The notes beneath the pieces were generated by a model that was not told where the DNA came from, did not search any database, and saw only the letters and a list, made by a program, of their open reading frames with translations. The position numbers and the translations under genes are program-made. Shown here piece after piece: positions 8,264 through 16,004 of a DNA stretch of 47,231 nucleotides. Numbering within the stretch: the first letter of the stretch is position 1; every line of letters begins with the position of its first letter. Origin of the DNA: Methanobacteriota archaeon (GTDB lineage Archaea > Thermoplasmatota > Poseidoniia > Poseidoniales > Thalassarchaeaceae); contig PAYZ01000016.1 in assembly GCA_002716085.1 (NCBI GenBank), positions 65,704-112,934 on the forward strand, in the 5' to 3' direction.

Positions 8264-9277
8264 TCAGATAATCCTTAGTGAACGTTCTGATCCTTTGTCG
8301 AGTTGCCCCATTATATTGTCAACAATTGATTCGAATGCCTTTGCAGTATTACCCTCTGGTTCGGCTATAATCCTGTGAACCCCATCGTCTCCCCCTCTAA
8401 CAATGCCTGGATCGAAAGGAAGCGTTCCTAGGAATGGCACCCCCATCTCATCTGATGCTTCCTCCCCCCCACCCGATTTGAATACGTCAAGAGTGATGTC
8501 CCAATTTCCCTCCGAGTCTGAGTCACATTCCTTCATCACCCCCTCCGGGCTCATCACCGAAATAGTTGAGTTTGGCTCTGCTGAGCCTCTGATAGTATAA
8601 CCACTCATGTTCTCCACAACTCCAAGAACTGGAACAGATATGGTCTTGGCGAAATTTATCGATTTCCTGCTGTCAAGAAGTGCGACCTCTTGAGGGGTTG
8701 TGACGATTACAACCCCATCTATGCCTGGCAGGCTCTGGCTGACAGTTAGTGGCTCGTCGCTGGTTCCTGGGGGGAAATCGATGATTAGTGCATCAAGCTC
8801 GCCCCATGAAACATCTCCAATAAACTGCTGAATTGCTCCTAGCTTGATTGGTCCCCTCCAAATTACCGGCTTATCTGGATCTTCTATCAAGAATGCCATC
8901 GAGATAACTTTCACCCCATTGGGACCTTCAGCAGGGTGGATCTGCCCGTCTTCTACGTTCAGATCTGCTTCTTCCAGGCCTAGCATTATTGGAACGTTTG
9001 GCCCGGTTATGTCTATGTCCATTAGTCCCACTTTCTTTCCCTTGCGAGCAAGCGAAAGCGCCAAGCCAGTTGCTACAGTTGATTTCCCGACACCCCCCTT
9101 CCCTGAAAGGACCATTATTTTGTGCTTAATGCCTTCATCCAACTTGCTAATCCTCATCTTTCTCTGCATCTGCTGGTATGCCTGTTCCATCTGTGCTTTC
9201 TGTTCATTCGAGGCCTCGGCCTCCGGACTCTTCTGACCTGAACCCGCAGGATGGTGGGAAACGGGAGAGTCAGGCAT
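8264..9277 (-). CDS. Mrp/NBP35/ApbC-type P-loop ATPase with insert replacing the CxxC motif
   Basis: Member of the Mrp/ApbC/NBP35 family, ATPases that carry or load iron-sulfur clusters. The deviant Walker A GKGGVGKST is at residues 59-67, DIDITGPN at 87-94 and the switch region DFPPGTSDEP at 167-176. In normal relatives ENMS is followed by a CPxC-type cluster motif. Here ENMSGYTIR (222-230) runs into about 40 residues (228-267) that read like a piece of a bacterial Ig-like repeat (GSAEPNSTISV...SEGNWDITLDV), after which the family sequence resumes with PFLGTLPFDP. The only Cys in the protein is Cys251, inside the insert. It therefore cannot bind a cluster in the standard way. The start is supported by a TATA-like box 26 bases upstream. 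Confidence 0.9.
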   Translation of the reverse strand: MPDSPVSHHPAGSGQKSPEAEASNEQKAQMEQAYQQMQRKMRISKLDEGIKHKIMVLSGKGGVGKSTVATGLALSLARKGKKVGLMDIDITGPNVPIMLGLEEADLNVEDGQIHPAEGPNGVKVISMAFLIEDPDKPVIWRGPIKLGAIQQFIGDVSWGELDALIIDFPPGTSDEPLTVSQSLPGIDGVVIVTTPQEVALLDSRKSINFAKTISVPVLGVVENMSGYTIRGSAEPNSTISVMSPEGVMKECDSDSEGNWDITLDVFKSGGGEEASDEMGVPFLGTLPFDPGIVRGGDDGVHRIIAEPEGNTAKAFESIVDNIMGQLDKGSERSLRII

Positions 9278-9298
9278 CAGTAGTAGGTCTGGGGATTC

Positions 9299-9307
9299 AT
9301 TATTGAA
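9299..9307 (-). promoter_or_regulatory. TATA-like box of the Mrp-family gene
   Basis: On the minus strand this reads TTCAATAAT, centred 26 bases before the ATG at 9277. That spacing fits a leaderless transcript. It overlaps a short dyad ATTCA-N4-TGAAT at 9295-9308, so the same bases may also be an operator. Confidence 0.4.
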
Positions 9308-9329
9308 TGCTGTTCTACGGCTATTTCCG

Positions 9330-9344
9330 CAAATAATCTATTTG
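9330..9344. promoter_or_regulatory. Perfect 15-bp dyad, candidate operator between mrp and arsC-like genes
   Basis: CAAATA-ATC-TATTTG is a perfect palindrome in the middle of the 104-base divergent intergenic region. It lies just upstream of the TATA-like box of the ArsC-like gene, a place where a dimeric regulator could act. No ArsR-type regulator gene is in the window, so the cognate protein is unknown. Confidence 0.35.
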
Positions 9345-9350
9345 TGATTC

Positions 9351-9359
9351 ATTTAATTA
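9351..9359 (+). promoter_or_regulatory. TATA-like box of the ArsC-like gene
   Basis: ATTTAATTA is centred 27 bases before the GTG at 9382, which would make this GTG the first base of a leaderless mRNA. A purine-rich GAAGGAGA at 9361-9368 lies between, but it would be upstream of the transcript start and so probably is not a ribosome site. Confidence 0.4.
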
Positions 9360-9381
9360 GGAAGGAGACTTGGAAATTTGT

Positions 9382-9765
9382 GTGCGAGTCCTCTTCGTTT
9401 GCGTTGGGAATACCTGCAGGAGCCAGATAGCTGAGGCGATTGCTAGGGATTTGGGGTATGACGCCTTTTCTGCCGGCACTGATCCGCGAGATGATGGGAA
9501 GATTACAGAGAATGCTTTGAAGGTACTCGAAGAAGCGGGATTGGAAACTGCAGACCTTTATTCAAAATCCTTAGACTCTTTTGATTCGGAGAAATTTGAC
9601 AAGATCATTAGCATGGGTTGCGGGGTAAGCTGTCCTGCAATCGAAATAGACCAGGATTGGGGTCTTAAAGACCCACATGGGGAAGATTTGGAGGTATTCA
9701 GAAAGACTCGGGACAAGATTCACAATCTTGTGTCCAAGATGATGAAATCGGATACCGACGCTTAG
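9382..9765 (+). CDS. ArsC-type low-molecular-weight phosphatase / arsenate reductase
   Basis: Small LMW-PTPase-fold protein, 127 residues from the GTG start. The N-terminal CVGNTCRS is the C-x5-R phosphate-binding loop shared by LMW tyrosine phosphatases and thioredoxin-coupled arsenate reductases. SMGCGVSCPAI and DWGLKDPHGEDLEVFRKTRD are typical of the arsenate reductase branch: after the nucleophilic Cys there are two more Cys three residues apart that could form the shuttle disulfide. I therefore favour arsenate reductase, but a phosphatase role remains possible because no arsR, arsB/acr3 or arsM gene is next to it. The GTG at 9382 gives the canonical MRVLFVCVGN start; a TTG at 9370 would add four residues and is less likely. 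Confidence 0.8.
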   Translation: MRVLFVCVGNTCRSQIAEAIARDLGYDAFSAGTDPRDDGKITENALKVLEEAGLETADLYSKSLDSFDSEKFDKIISMGCGVSCPAIEIDQDWGLKDPHGEDLEVFRKTRDKIHNLVSKMMKSDTDA

Positions 9766-9795
9766 AAAAGCCAGTCTTGTTTAGCATGTTCCCGA

Positions 9796-9870
9796 GCGAG
9801 TGTAGTGTAGCGGTTATCACCCCACGTTGCCAACGTGGGAACCCGGGTTCAAATCCCGGCACTCGCACCA
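9796..9870 (+). tRNA. tRNA-Gly (anticodon GCC)
   Basis: The acceptor stem pairs GCGAGTG (9796-9802) with CACTCGC (9860-9866), followed by discriminator A and an encoded CCA (9868-9870). The anticodon stem CCACG/CGTGG encloses the loop TTGCCAA, giving anticodon GCC, and the T arm is CCGGG-TTCAAAT-CCCGG (9843-9859). The D arm GTG...CAC follows the TA at positions 8-9. All arms are intact and there is no intron. The stop codon of the convergent surface-protein gene begins at the very next base, 9871. Confidence 0.97.
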
Positions 9871-12800
9871 TCAATACTCCAGATCCGAATTCCTCACGAC
9901 GTAAAGAAATGCTCCAATTGCAATACACAGCATTGCTATGATGGAGGCTACGATTAGCTGCGTTGAATTCTCAGAAAACCAAGATGAAGTCGGTGGTCCG
10001 ATATCGGATTTCACAATTGAAATGTTATGCCATTGTTGGTCAACTGGGGTAGTTGAAAGAAAAACATCGGTGGACCTAATCATGACATTTATCTCCCCCT
10101 CACTGAGTGAAGGTCTAGCAGAGAATGAAATGGAATAAATCCCATCTCCTGCGAATCTGTCAGGCCCACTTCCATCATCCAGCAGCAATAGCCAAGACTC
10201 TGACTTTCCAATTGGAGCTAACCTTCCAATCTTAGCTTGGGCTGAAGAGATTCCATCCAAATCCTCGATTCTCAACTCCATAGTGTAATTTATTGGTTTC
10301 CCAGAAATTGGAGCGGTGACAGAATCGACTACATCCCCATCTCTCATTAGTGTCAGATTCGATATTGAAGGAGGGAGGTTGCTGATGGTAATCTGATCAG
10401 ATTGCCTAGATATGGAGCTAGAAGGGATGTTTCTAGTTGATGAAGTTGAGGATGAAGCGCCCTCATTGTCTTCCAAAAGTATTGGGATTGTTTGACGGCC
10501 TGGTGAGATGCTGGTTGGGATGTCAATTAATCCTGACCATTGTTCCACCTTTGTGACGAACTCCGACCCGTCTTTCTCCCATACCCAATCGAAATCTCCA
10601 ACGAGATCCAATGGGAAAAGAACCCCTCCGAGAGCCTGTAGATCTGCCGAAACCGACTTGATTGCATGTCCATCGAACGCCCATACAGTTACCCTGACTT
10701 GGTCGCCCCTGTACACGCTTACTGGATCGAATTCAACATCTAGCATTCTTGGAGGGGGGTTTACTATCTGCAAACTAGCATTTTGCTGAACTGTTACCCA
10801 ATAGTCTTGCATTATTACTTCTATATCTATCACTCCATGCTGAAGTCCGTTATGCACAATTCTTGCAGTCCAGAGATCATCATGGATTATTCGATCGCCC
10901 AATAACCCCGAGTCGGAAAGCTCCACTATTCCGAGGCCCATTGTCGAAAGATCGACGCTGACTGAAGAAATATCCGTGTCCTTGTCATCCACTGAAACCT
11001 CGAGATGGGCGATACCGCCCTCTGAAGTTAATATTCCCTCTCTAAATCGGACAGCTGATTCCACCCCCTGGGAAAGTTCTGGTGGTGAATTCTCGTCCAG
11101 AGTGATAATCGATGGGTAGTGTATTCTATCGACCTCTTGGCTCTCAAAAAACGAGATTGCCTCGCCAACACCAATTTCTAATCTAACTTGCCTGCTAACT
11201 TGATTTAGAAGTCCAGAGAGTGGGCCTTCGTTGATTACGCTCCCGTTTGCAGAGCTCGAGTCCCCGAAGATCCCGTTCCAGTGAGCCACTGAAACAGAGT
11301 GACCATCGACCATTTCATTAGTCATCGCTGAGATCTCTACATCGAGAACCATTGCTGAGTTGCCAATAAGGTAGAAGCGATCTCCGGTGGAAACAATCTG
11401 GGGACAGACCCCTGTTTCTCTAGATATGTGGTCTGAGAAAACAGGGTTTGCTTCTGGGGGATCTGGGTTGAAGATTATTGGGGAGTTTTCTGGAAACTCG
11501 TCTTCTTCGGACCCGTTATCGTCGACATACGTGTAACGGATTGTTCGATTGTCCCAATCCTCTTGCGGAACAACGTATTCGTAAGTTAGATTATGTTCAG
11601 CACCCCATTCCTGGTCAATTGGGCCGAAAGGAGTTGCTGAGACATTGAACCAAAACTCATTTCGGATTTTGTCGGCCTCAAAAGGTGCCCCTGATGCATT
11701 CTCAAAAACTCCTGACTCGACAATCTGTCGAACTAGTCCGAAGGTTCCCTGGGCGTCACCATCGTATGTTCCATCTACTATGATTGTATCAGCTACTGTT
11801 TCTCCGCCTTCTGACTGGAAATGTAGAATTGGGATTGTTCCGTTTACCTCGATAAACGGATTATCCTCTGATGCTATGAAGTCGAATTCTCCGCTTCCGA
11901 AAATTCTAGAGTACTGGTCAGTTCTGACCCCTTCCTCCCATTTCTCTCGGATAATCATCTCTTCAAGATCGAAAGAGAAAAACTCGCCAACAGCAGAAAG
12001 CCTAACTGAGGCATTTGCTTCTACCTGCAGGTCCTGAAGTCTTCTGAATCCATCTTCATCCCAGGTCTCAAAATAAAGCAGGAATACCTCGCCGAAGGCT
12101 CCACCAGAGCTATCGTTGTCCCCTCCGTTAACAGAAAGCCAGCCATCTCCTTGGAATCGCATCCGTTCGCTAATCTTCCCGTCTTTGTATGACCTAAAGA
12201 CAAAGGCGTCATCTATTCTTGCATCAATTGTTGCCCCCTCGCCCCCATCCACAGCATCAAAGGACATGTTTCCAACGCCTGTCATCTCAAAATCTTGGAC
12301 GATTAGATCTGTTCCGTCATATGTCTCGTTAAGCCAAATCTTGTCCAAGTCGAGGTCCAATATTGCCCCACTAGTCCCATTGGTCATGTCCAAGTAGAGA
12401 GAGCCGTTTCCGAGTTCATTAGACTCCAGAATGCTTCCTGTCCTCTTCTGCCAGCCTCTGCCTTCAAAGAAAATCCCCTGGCCTTCACCGTCAATATCCG
12501 ACATGGCCCACCCAGTTTCCCTAGTAATCTCATGATCTTCTATTGGCTGATTCCAATTGGTAATGTTGAGAGATCTGCTACAAAGGGCTTTTTCGGATTG
12601 AAATGATATTGATATGAAGTCTCCAAATTGTGGTTGTTCCGGTAGGACAATGTCAACCTCCCCCCCAGCAACTAACATCGAAGTATTCTGTCCTGCAAAT
12701 TCAATCCCACCTCTGAGATGCTCAACTGAAGAGTTGATCAATGAGGGGGATGTTCCATTTGTGAATGGAGGATCGAAAACTACCCTGTACCTGTTGACCA

Positions 12801-12996
12801 ATGATGGCTTTGTTTCTCCGAATTCATCCAACTGCCACTCCTGATCCCAGTCAACTAAAATCTGGCATGAAGTTTCGGTCCCATCTTGGCCCTGAACTTC
12901 TGATAGGGGGAAGTAAATCAGCAGAAAAGATAAAACTGCCAAAGAGGCAAATACTCTGGTCACATTGTTCTCTGGGCACCTAGGCATTTCAACCAA
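9871..12996 (-). CDS. Large secreted, C-terminally anchored surface protein
   Basis: A 1041-residue exported protein of unknown specific function. The N-terminus has a signal peptide (hydrophobic core about residues 14-30, ending near SEVQGQ) and the C-terminus has a single membrane anchor (about 1011-1033) followed by a short basic tail RNSDLEY. The body is almost all beta-strand-like, rich in Asp, Glu, Ser and Asn with many N-glycosylation sequons. Around residues 950-965 it carries DDGSGPDRFAGDGIYS, the motif of choice-of-anchor-X-like domains, followed by Ig-like strands; a related motif with GDRIIHDDLW occurs near residue 700. The same module appears in the 1551-residue surface protein at 33.5-38.1 kb. 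The 3' end abuts the tRNA. Met4 is an alternative start. Confidence 0.85.
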   Translation of the reverse strand: MVEMPRCPENNVTRVFASLAVLSFLLIYFPLSEVQGQDGTETSCQILVDWDQEWQLDEFGETKPSLVNRYRVVFDPPFTNGTSPSLINSSVEHLRGGIEFAGQNTSMLVAGGEVDIVLPEQPQFGDFISISFQSEKALCSRSLNITNWNQPIEDHEITRETGWAMSDIDGEGQGIFFEGRGWQKRTGSILESNELGNGSLYLDMTNGTSGAILDLDLDKIWLNETYDGTDLIVQDFEMTGVGNMSFDAVDGGEGATIDARIDDAFVFRSYKDGKISERMRFQGDGWLSVNGGDNDSSGGAFGEVFLLYFETWDEDGFRRLQDLQVEANASVRLSAVGEFFSFDLEEMIIREKWEEGVRTDQYSRIFGSGEFDFIASEDNPFIEVNGTIPILHFQSEGGETVADTIIVDGTYDGDAQGTFGLVRQIVESGVFENASGAPFEADKIRNEFWFNVSATPFGPIDQEWGAEHNLTYEYVVPQEDWDNRTIRYTYVDDNGSEEDEFPENSPIIFNPDPPEANPVFSDHISRETGVCPQIVSTGDRFYLIGNSAMVLDVEISAMTNEMVDGHSVSVAHWNGIFGDSSSANGSVINEGPLSGLLNQVSRQVRLEIGVGEAISFFESQEVDRIHYPSIITLDENSPPELSQGVESAVRFREGILTSEGGIAHLEVSVDDKDTDISSVSVDLSTMGLGIVELSDSGLLGDRIIHDDLWTARIVHNGLQHGVIDIEVIMQDYWVTVQQNASLQIVNPPPRMLDVEFDPVSVYRGDQVRVTVWAFDGHAIKSVSADLQALGGVLFPLDLVGDFDWVWEKDGSEFVTKVEQWSGLIDIPTSISPGRQTIPILLEDNEGASSSTSSTRNIPSSSISRQSDQITISNLPPSISNLTLMRDGDVVDSVTAPISGKPINYTMELRIEDLDGISSAQAKIGRLAPIGKSESWLLLLDDGSGPDRFAGDGIYSISFSARPSLSEGEINVMIRSTDVFLSTTPVDQQWHNISIVKSDIGPPTSSWFSENSTQLIVASIIAMLCIAIGAFLYVVRNSDLEY

Positions 12997-13020
12997 TGCC
13001 CGAATTGATTAGCAGTTTTT

Positions 13021-13449
13021 CTAGAAGAGTGGTTCTTCGTAGTCATCGTCTACTCCTGACCTCTCCCTCCATAGATCTGCAGGCATACCGTCGTAAATGT
13101 CGGCATAAGGATCTTCGTTTTCCTTATCTCGTTCACTCTGAGCAACTAGTTTTGCAAAGTTCTCTGCATTAGGCTTGAACTTCCAGTAGTGAATCCTCCA
13201 TTCTCTTCCATCCCACAGCGTTGTCTCCTCTGATTCTGTAGTAAGGAGGTCATAATCCTGCAACTGGTAAAACAGATTCCGATCAGTTGGTTCAAGGGCA
13301 TTGTCAATTATTCTGTTGGAGAATCCGAAGAATCCTAGTGCGTGTTCTGCAATCGACTCTGCAACGGTGGTTTCCATAGAAGTGTCTACCTTGCTCTTGA
13401 TAGCTTGAGTAAGTTGCGCCAGCGTCAGCCCCACGTTCCCACCGAGCAA
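13021..13449 (-). CDS. Small conserved acidic protein, possibly DUF6015-like
   Basis: A 142-residue soluble protein without membrane segments. The first half looks helical (TLAQLTQAIKSKVDTSM, then VAESIAEHALGFFGF), and the middle has a strand-turn-strand pattern with DYDLLTTESEETTLWDGREWRIHYWKF, as in winged-helix proteins; the C-terminus is acidic. From memory it resembles the archaeal DUF6015 family, but I cannot verify this. The predicted start is TTG at 13449; a GTG at 13434 is also possible. A TATA-like GATATAAT on the minus strand at 13464-13471 lies 18 bases from the first and 33 from the second. It is divergent from the agmatinase-family gene. Confidence 0.65.
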   Translation of the reverse strand: MLGGNVGLTLAQLTQAIKSKVDTSMETTVAESIAEHALGFFGFSNRIIDNALEPTDRNLFYQLQDYDLLTTESEETTLWDGREWRIHYWKFKPNAENFAKLVAQSERDKENEDPYADIYDGMPADLWRERSGVDDDYEEPLF

Positions 13450-13519
13450 TGTTAGATAACAAGATTATATCAATCATCTTGCTAAATGATTCAATTTTAG
13501 CCACCGGCAATCCGAAGCG

Positions 13520-13527
13520 ATTAATCT
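13520..13527 (+). promoter_or_regulatory. TATA-like box of the agmatinase-family gene
   Basis: ATTAATCT centred about 26 bases before the ATG at 13549, again fitting a leaderless transcript. Confidence 0.35.
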
Positions 13528-13548
13528 TGGCTTTCTCTGCGATTAGCC

Positions 13549-14481
13549 ATGGAAGGTTGGGGCTCGCCTACATTCCTAGGTTTAGAAGAGTCAGAAGACG
13601 GACCATGGGACGTGTTGGTCTTACAAGTTCCATTGGAGCTTTCAGTTAGCTACGGCGAGGGAACAGAAAATGGTCCAAGAGCTTGCATTGAGGCCAGTTC
13701 ACAAGTTGAGCTATTTGACGAATTTTTGATGAGTGACTTACCTGGCGGCTACAGAATCAGAACAGCTGAGCCATGGTCTTCAGATGCGCCATACCTTAGG
13801 GAACAACTGGACTCGGTAAGGGAATATTTGGGAGGGTGGTTTGAGAGGGGTGGTTTCCCCCTGGTCCTAGGTGGAGAACATGGTATCCTTCTCCCAATTG
13901 TCGAAGCTATTGAGTCTCATGAGCTTGTTTCTGATATCTCTGAACTTACTATTGTTCAGATTGACGCACATGCCGATCTGAGAGACGAGCTTAACGGGGA
14001 GAGATTCTCGCACGGCACCGTAATCAGGAGGTGTTTGGAAGCTGGAGTGGGGGGCGTGATCCAAATTGGCGTTAGGGCATATAGTTCAGAGGAAAAGTAC
14101 CTTATTGAGAGCGAAGATAGGATCGAGACTTGGTTCGGAAGGGACCTTCTCTCTGTTTCAGGGGATTCCACCGTATGGGGTGAAATGATCTCCAGCTTAT
14201 CCGACATAAGTGGCCCTGTTTGGATTTCTTTCGATGTTGACGGTCTTGATGGTTCCTTGGTGCCCTCAACAGGAACACCAGTTCCTGGAGGTCTAAGCCA
14301 CTGGGGTGCAGTAGAGATAATTGAGAGTGTTTTCTCATCTGATAAATGCAATGTAATTGGGGCGGATGTCAACGAAATAGTCCCTGACTCGGAAGGAACG
14401 CTAACACAGTTTAGTGCCGCGATGATTGCAACCAAGATTGTGGCCTGCAAAATAGCAGATCTTGGTGGCGGGAAGACGTAA
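13549..14481 (+). CDS. speB: Agmatinase/arginase (ureohydrolase) family enzyme
   Basis: Binuclear manganese hydrolase that removes urea from a guanidino compound, most likely agmatine, feeding polyamine synthesis. The metal ligands can be placed: His111 in GGEHG, Asp139, His141 and Asp143 in QIDAHADLRD, and Asp229 and Asp231 in SFDVDGLD. SHGTVIRR (154-161) and TGTPVPGGLS (241-250) are standard agmatinase segments. Length of 310 residues is normal. Agmatinase is favoured over arginase because of the SHGTVIRR segment and because archaeal members are mostly agmatinases, but substrate is inferred. The M14 carboxypeptidase gene follows 32 bases later on the same strand. Confidence 0.9.
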   Translation: MEGWGSPTFLGLEESEDGPWDVLVLQVPLELSVSYGEGTENGPRACIEASSQVELFDEFLMSDLPGGYRIRTAEPWSSDAPYLREQLDSVREYLGGWFERGGFPLVLGGEHGILLPIVEAIESHELVSDISELTIVQIDAHADLRDELNGERFSHGTVIRRCLEAGVGGVIQIGVRAYSSEEKYLIESEDRIETWFGRDLLSVSGDSTVWGEMISSLSDISGPVWISFDVDGLDGSLVPSTGTPVPGGLSHWGAVEIIESVFSSDKCNVIGADVNEIVPDSEGTLTQFSAAMIATKIVACKIADLGGGKT

Positions 14482-14513
14482 CGATTGTAGCTATTGGCCC
14501 ACCCAGCGGCGGC

Positions 14514-15923
14514 ATGAGCCGCTTGGTTGCAGTATTGGCATTATCATCTATTCTTGCTGTATCAATTGCTCCGGTTGCTACGGCACAGGTGGGTCAACCC
14601 GAGATTATACAAGAGCATTGGTATCACTCATATGCAACACTCGCTCTGGATGTTAATGCTTGGGCTGACGATTATCCCGAAATAGTAAACCTAATCGTAG
14701 TAGGAAATACAGAGATGGGCAGGAACCTCTGGATGTTGCAAATCTCGGACTGGAATAATGAAACTAAGCCAGATGGGACGCCCAAAGAAGTGGTTTACAT
14801 TGATGGTGGCCATCATGGCAATGAGCACCTAGGTACAGAGCTTGCTTTCCTAACTGCAGAACATTACATTGAGGGGTGGGAGGAGGGGGACCAGGGCGTC
14901 ATTGATGTTCTCTCGACTACTGAGTTGCACATCCTGATCATGCTTAATGCGGATGGTAATGACTTTGATACCAGATGGAATATCAACCAAGTAGATCTGA
15001 ATCGAAACTACGATCATTACTGGAATACCTGCCCTACAACCCAGCCCGGGAGTGATGCATTCAGTGAATCTGAAACGTTGGCGAATTCGGTTTACATGAA
15101 TGAGGTAGTGCCACATGCTGATCTATACGTCACAATGCACACAGGAGTTTGGATAATGCTCTATCCGTGGGGGAAATGGCCAGAGCAACCCCCTGATTGG
15201 GAATTGTTCCATTCGATAAGAGATGAAGTCAATGCAAACATCTCAGAAATCCCAATTCGAAATGCCAACCAGGGCCTCTACCCCAATTGCGGAACTAGTA
15301 GGGACTATGGTTACGGGGTGATGGGTTACCCAACATTCACGTTCGAAACCGATGACGAGCAATTCCTTCTGGGTTCAATAGAATCTGTCTCTGATAGGCT
15401 GGCTGAAGAGCTTGATGTGATGGTTTACCTGATTGAGAATGTTTGGTACTGGAGAGCCCGCCTAGTTGTGGACTCAATGGAAGTGGAGGGAGGAGTCGTG
15501 AAGCTTAGCGTTTCCAACCTCGGACGAGCAACTACGTCAAATGCCACATTGACATACGTTAGCGGTGATGGAGAGATCTGGATGCCCGTTGGATTCGAAC
15601 CTGAAACATATCCATGCAACGGCTCTGAGATGCATTTCAACTACTCTTCCCCGGGATGCGGCTTCGCAGTTAATGCCACCAATAACACTGAGACTATGAT
15701 TGATTTCGGCGACGCTCCTATTTCTGACGGTGAAGGCCAGTTCAGCCTATTCTACCAGAAGAGGGTCATTGATGCATCGACTATGGTGTCCGAGCCGATA
15801 AATGGCTCGATAGTGGATTTTCGCGGGGCTTCCGAAAATGCCCTATCTTCCCCATCAGTTGTGATTAGCGTACTATGTGTGTTGCTATCTGCAGTAATTC
15901 CGAGAAGGGATGAGTTTGATTGA
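14514..15923 (+). CDS. Secreted M14-family zinc carboxypeptidase
   Basis: Exported metallopeptidase of 469 residues. A signal peptide covers residues 1-25 (cleavage near VATAQ). Zinc ligands are His101 and Glu104 in GGHHGNEHLG and His209 in YVTMHTGV; VDLNRNY (160-166) is the substrate-carboxylate site and Glu278 in FTFETDDE is the likely catalytic Glu. Residues about 315-440 form a beta-rich accessory domain with several Asn sequons and two Cys-containing loops, and a hydrophobic stretch at about 446-461 followed by PRRDEFD may anchor it in the membrane. It should trim C-terminal residues from peptides outside the cell, fitting a protein-degrading heterotroph. The leucyl aminopeptidase gene follows after an 81-base regulatory gap. 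Confidence 0.93.
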   Translation: MSRLVAVLALSSILAVSIAPVATAQVGQPEIIQEHWYHSYATLALDVNAWADDYPEIVNLIVVGNTEMGRNLWMLQISDWNNETKPDGTPKEVVYIDGGHHGNEHLGTELAFLTAEHYIEGWEEGDQGVIDVLSTTELHILIMLNADGNDFDTRWNINQVDLNRNYDHYWNTCPTTQPGSDAFSESETLANSVYMNEVVPHADLYVTMHTGVWIMLYPWGKWPEQPPDWELFHSIRDEVNANISEIPIRNANQGLYPNCGTSRDYGYGVMGYPTFTFETDDEQFLLGSIESVSDRLAEELDVMVYLIENVWYWRARLVVDSMEVEGGVVKLSVSNLGRATTSNATLTYVSGDGEIWMPVGFEPETYPCNGSEMHFNYSSPGCGFAVNATNNTETMIDFGDAPISDGEGQFSLFYQKRVIDASTMVSEPINGSIVDFRGASENALSSPSVVISVLCVLLSAVIPRRDEFD

Positions 15924-15928
15924 TTGCC

Positions 15929-15941
15929 AAATTATATCTAA
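15929..15941 (+). promoter_or_regulatory. TATA-like promoter element of the M17 aminopeptidase gene
   Basis: The AT-rich AAATTATATCTAA contains the best TATA match in the gap. A transcript start about 26 bases on would be near 15961, inside the dyad at 15951-15973, leaving a leader of about 44 bases. Confidence 0.4.
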
Positions 15942-15950
15942 AACGGTAAT

Positions 15951-15973
15951 TTTGCAAACGAATTGTTTGTAAA
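15951..15973. promoter_or_regulatory. 23-bp dyad, candidate operator
   Basis: TTTGCAAAC-GAATT-GTTTGTAAA matches its own complement at 8 of 9 arm positions. It covers the expected transcription start of the downstream aminopeptidase gene, so a bound protein could block initiation. Confidence 0.4.
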
Positions 15974-15980
15974 CTAGTCA

Positions 15981-15996
15981 CAAAACGGAAGTTTTG
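15981..15996. promoter_or_regulatory. Perfect 16-bp dyad, second copy of a repeated element
   Basis: CAAAAC-GGAA-GTTTTG is a perfect palindrome 8 bases before the ATG at 16005. A degenerate copy, AAAACGGTAATTTTG, lies at 15940-15954, 42 bases upstream. Two copies flanking another dyad look like cooperative operator sites. Bases immediately before the ATG contain no Shine-Dalgarno match. Confidence 0.4.
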
Positions 15997-16004
15997 ATAT
16001 AATT

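Noticed and set aside
8477-8596. Insert in the Mrp protein as an intein or intron
   Set aside because: It is only about 40 residues, has no intein splice-junction residues and contains no stop; it is a plain in-frame insertion.
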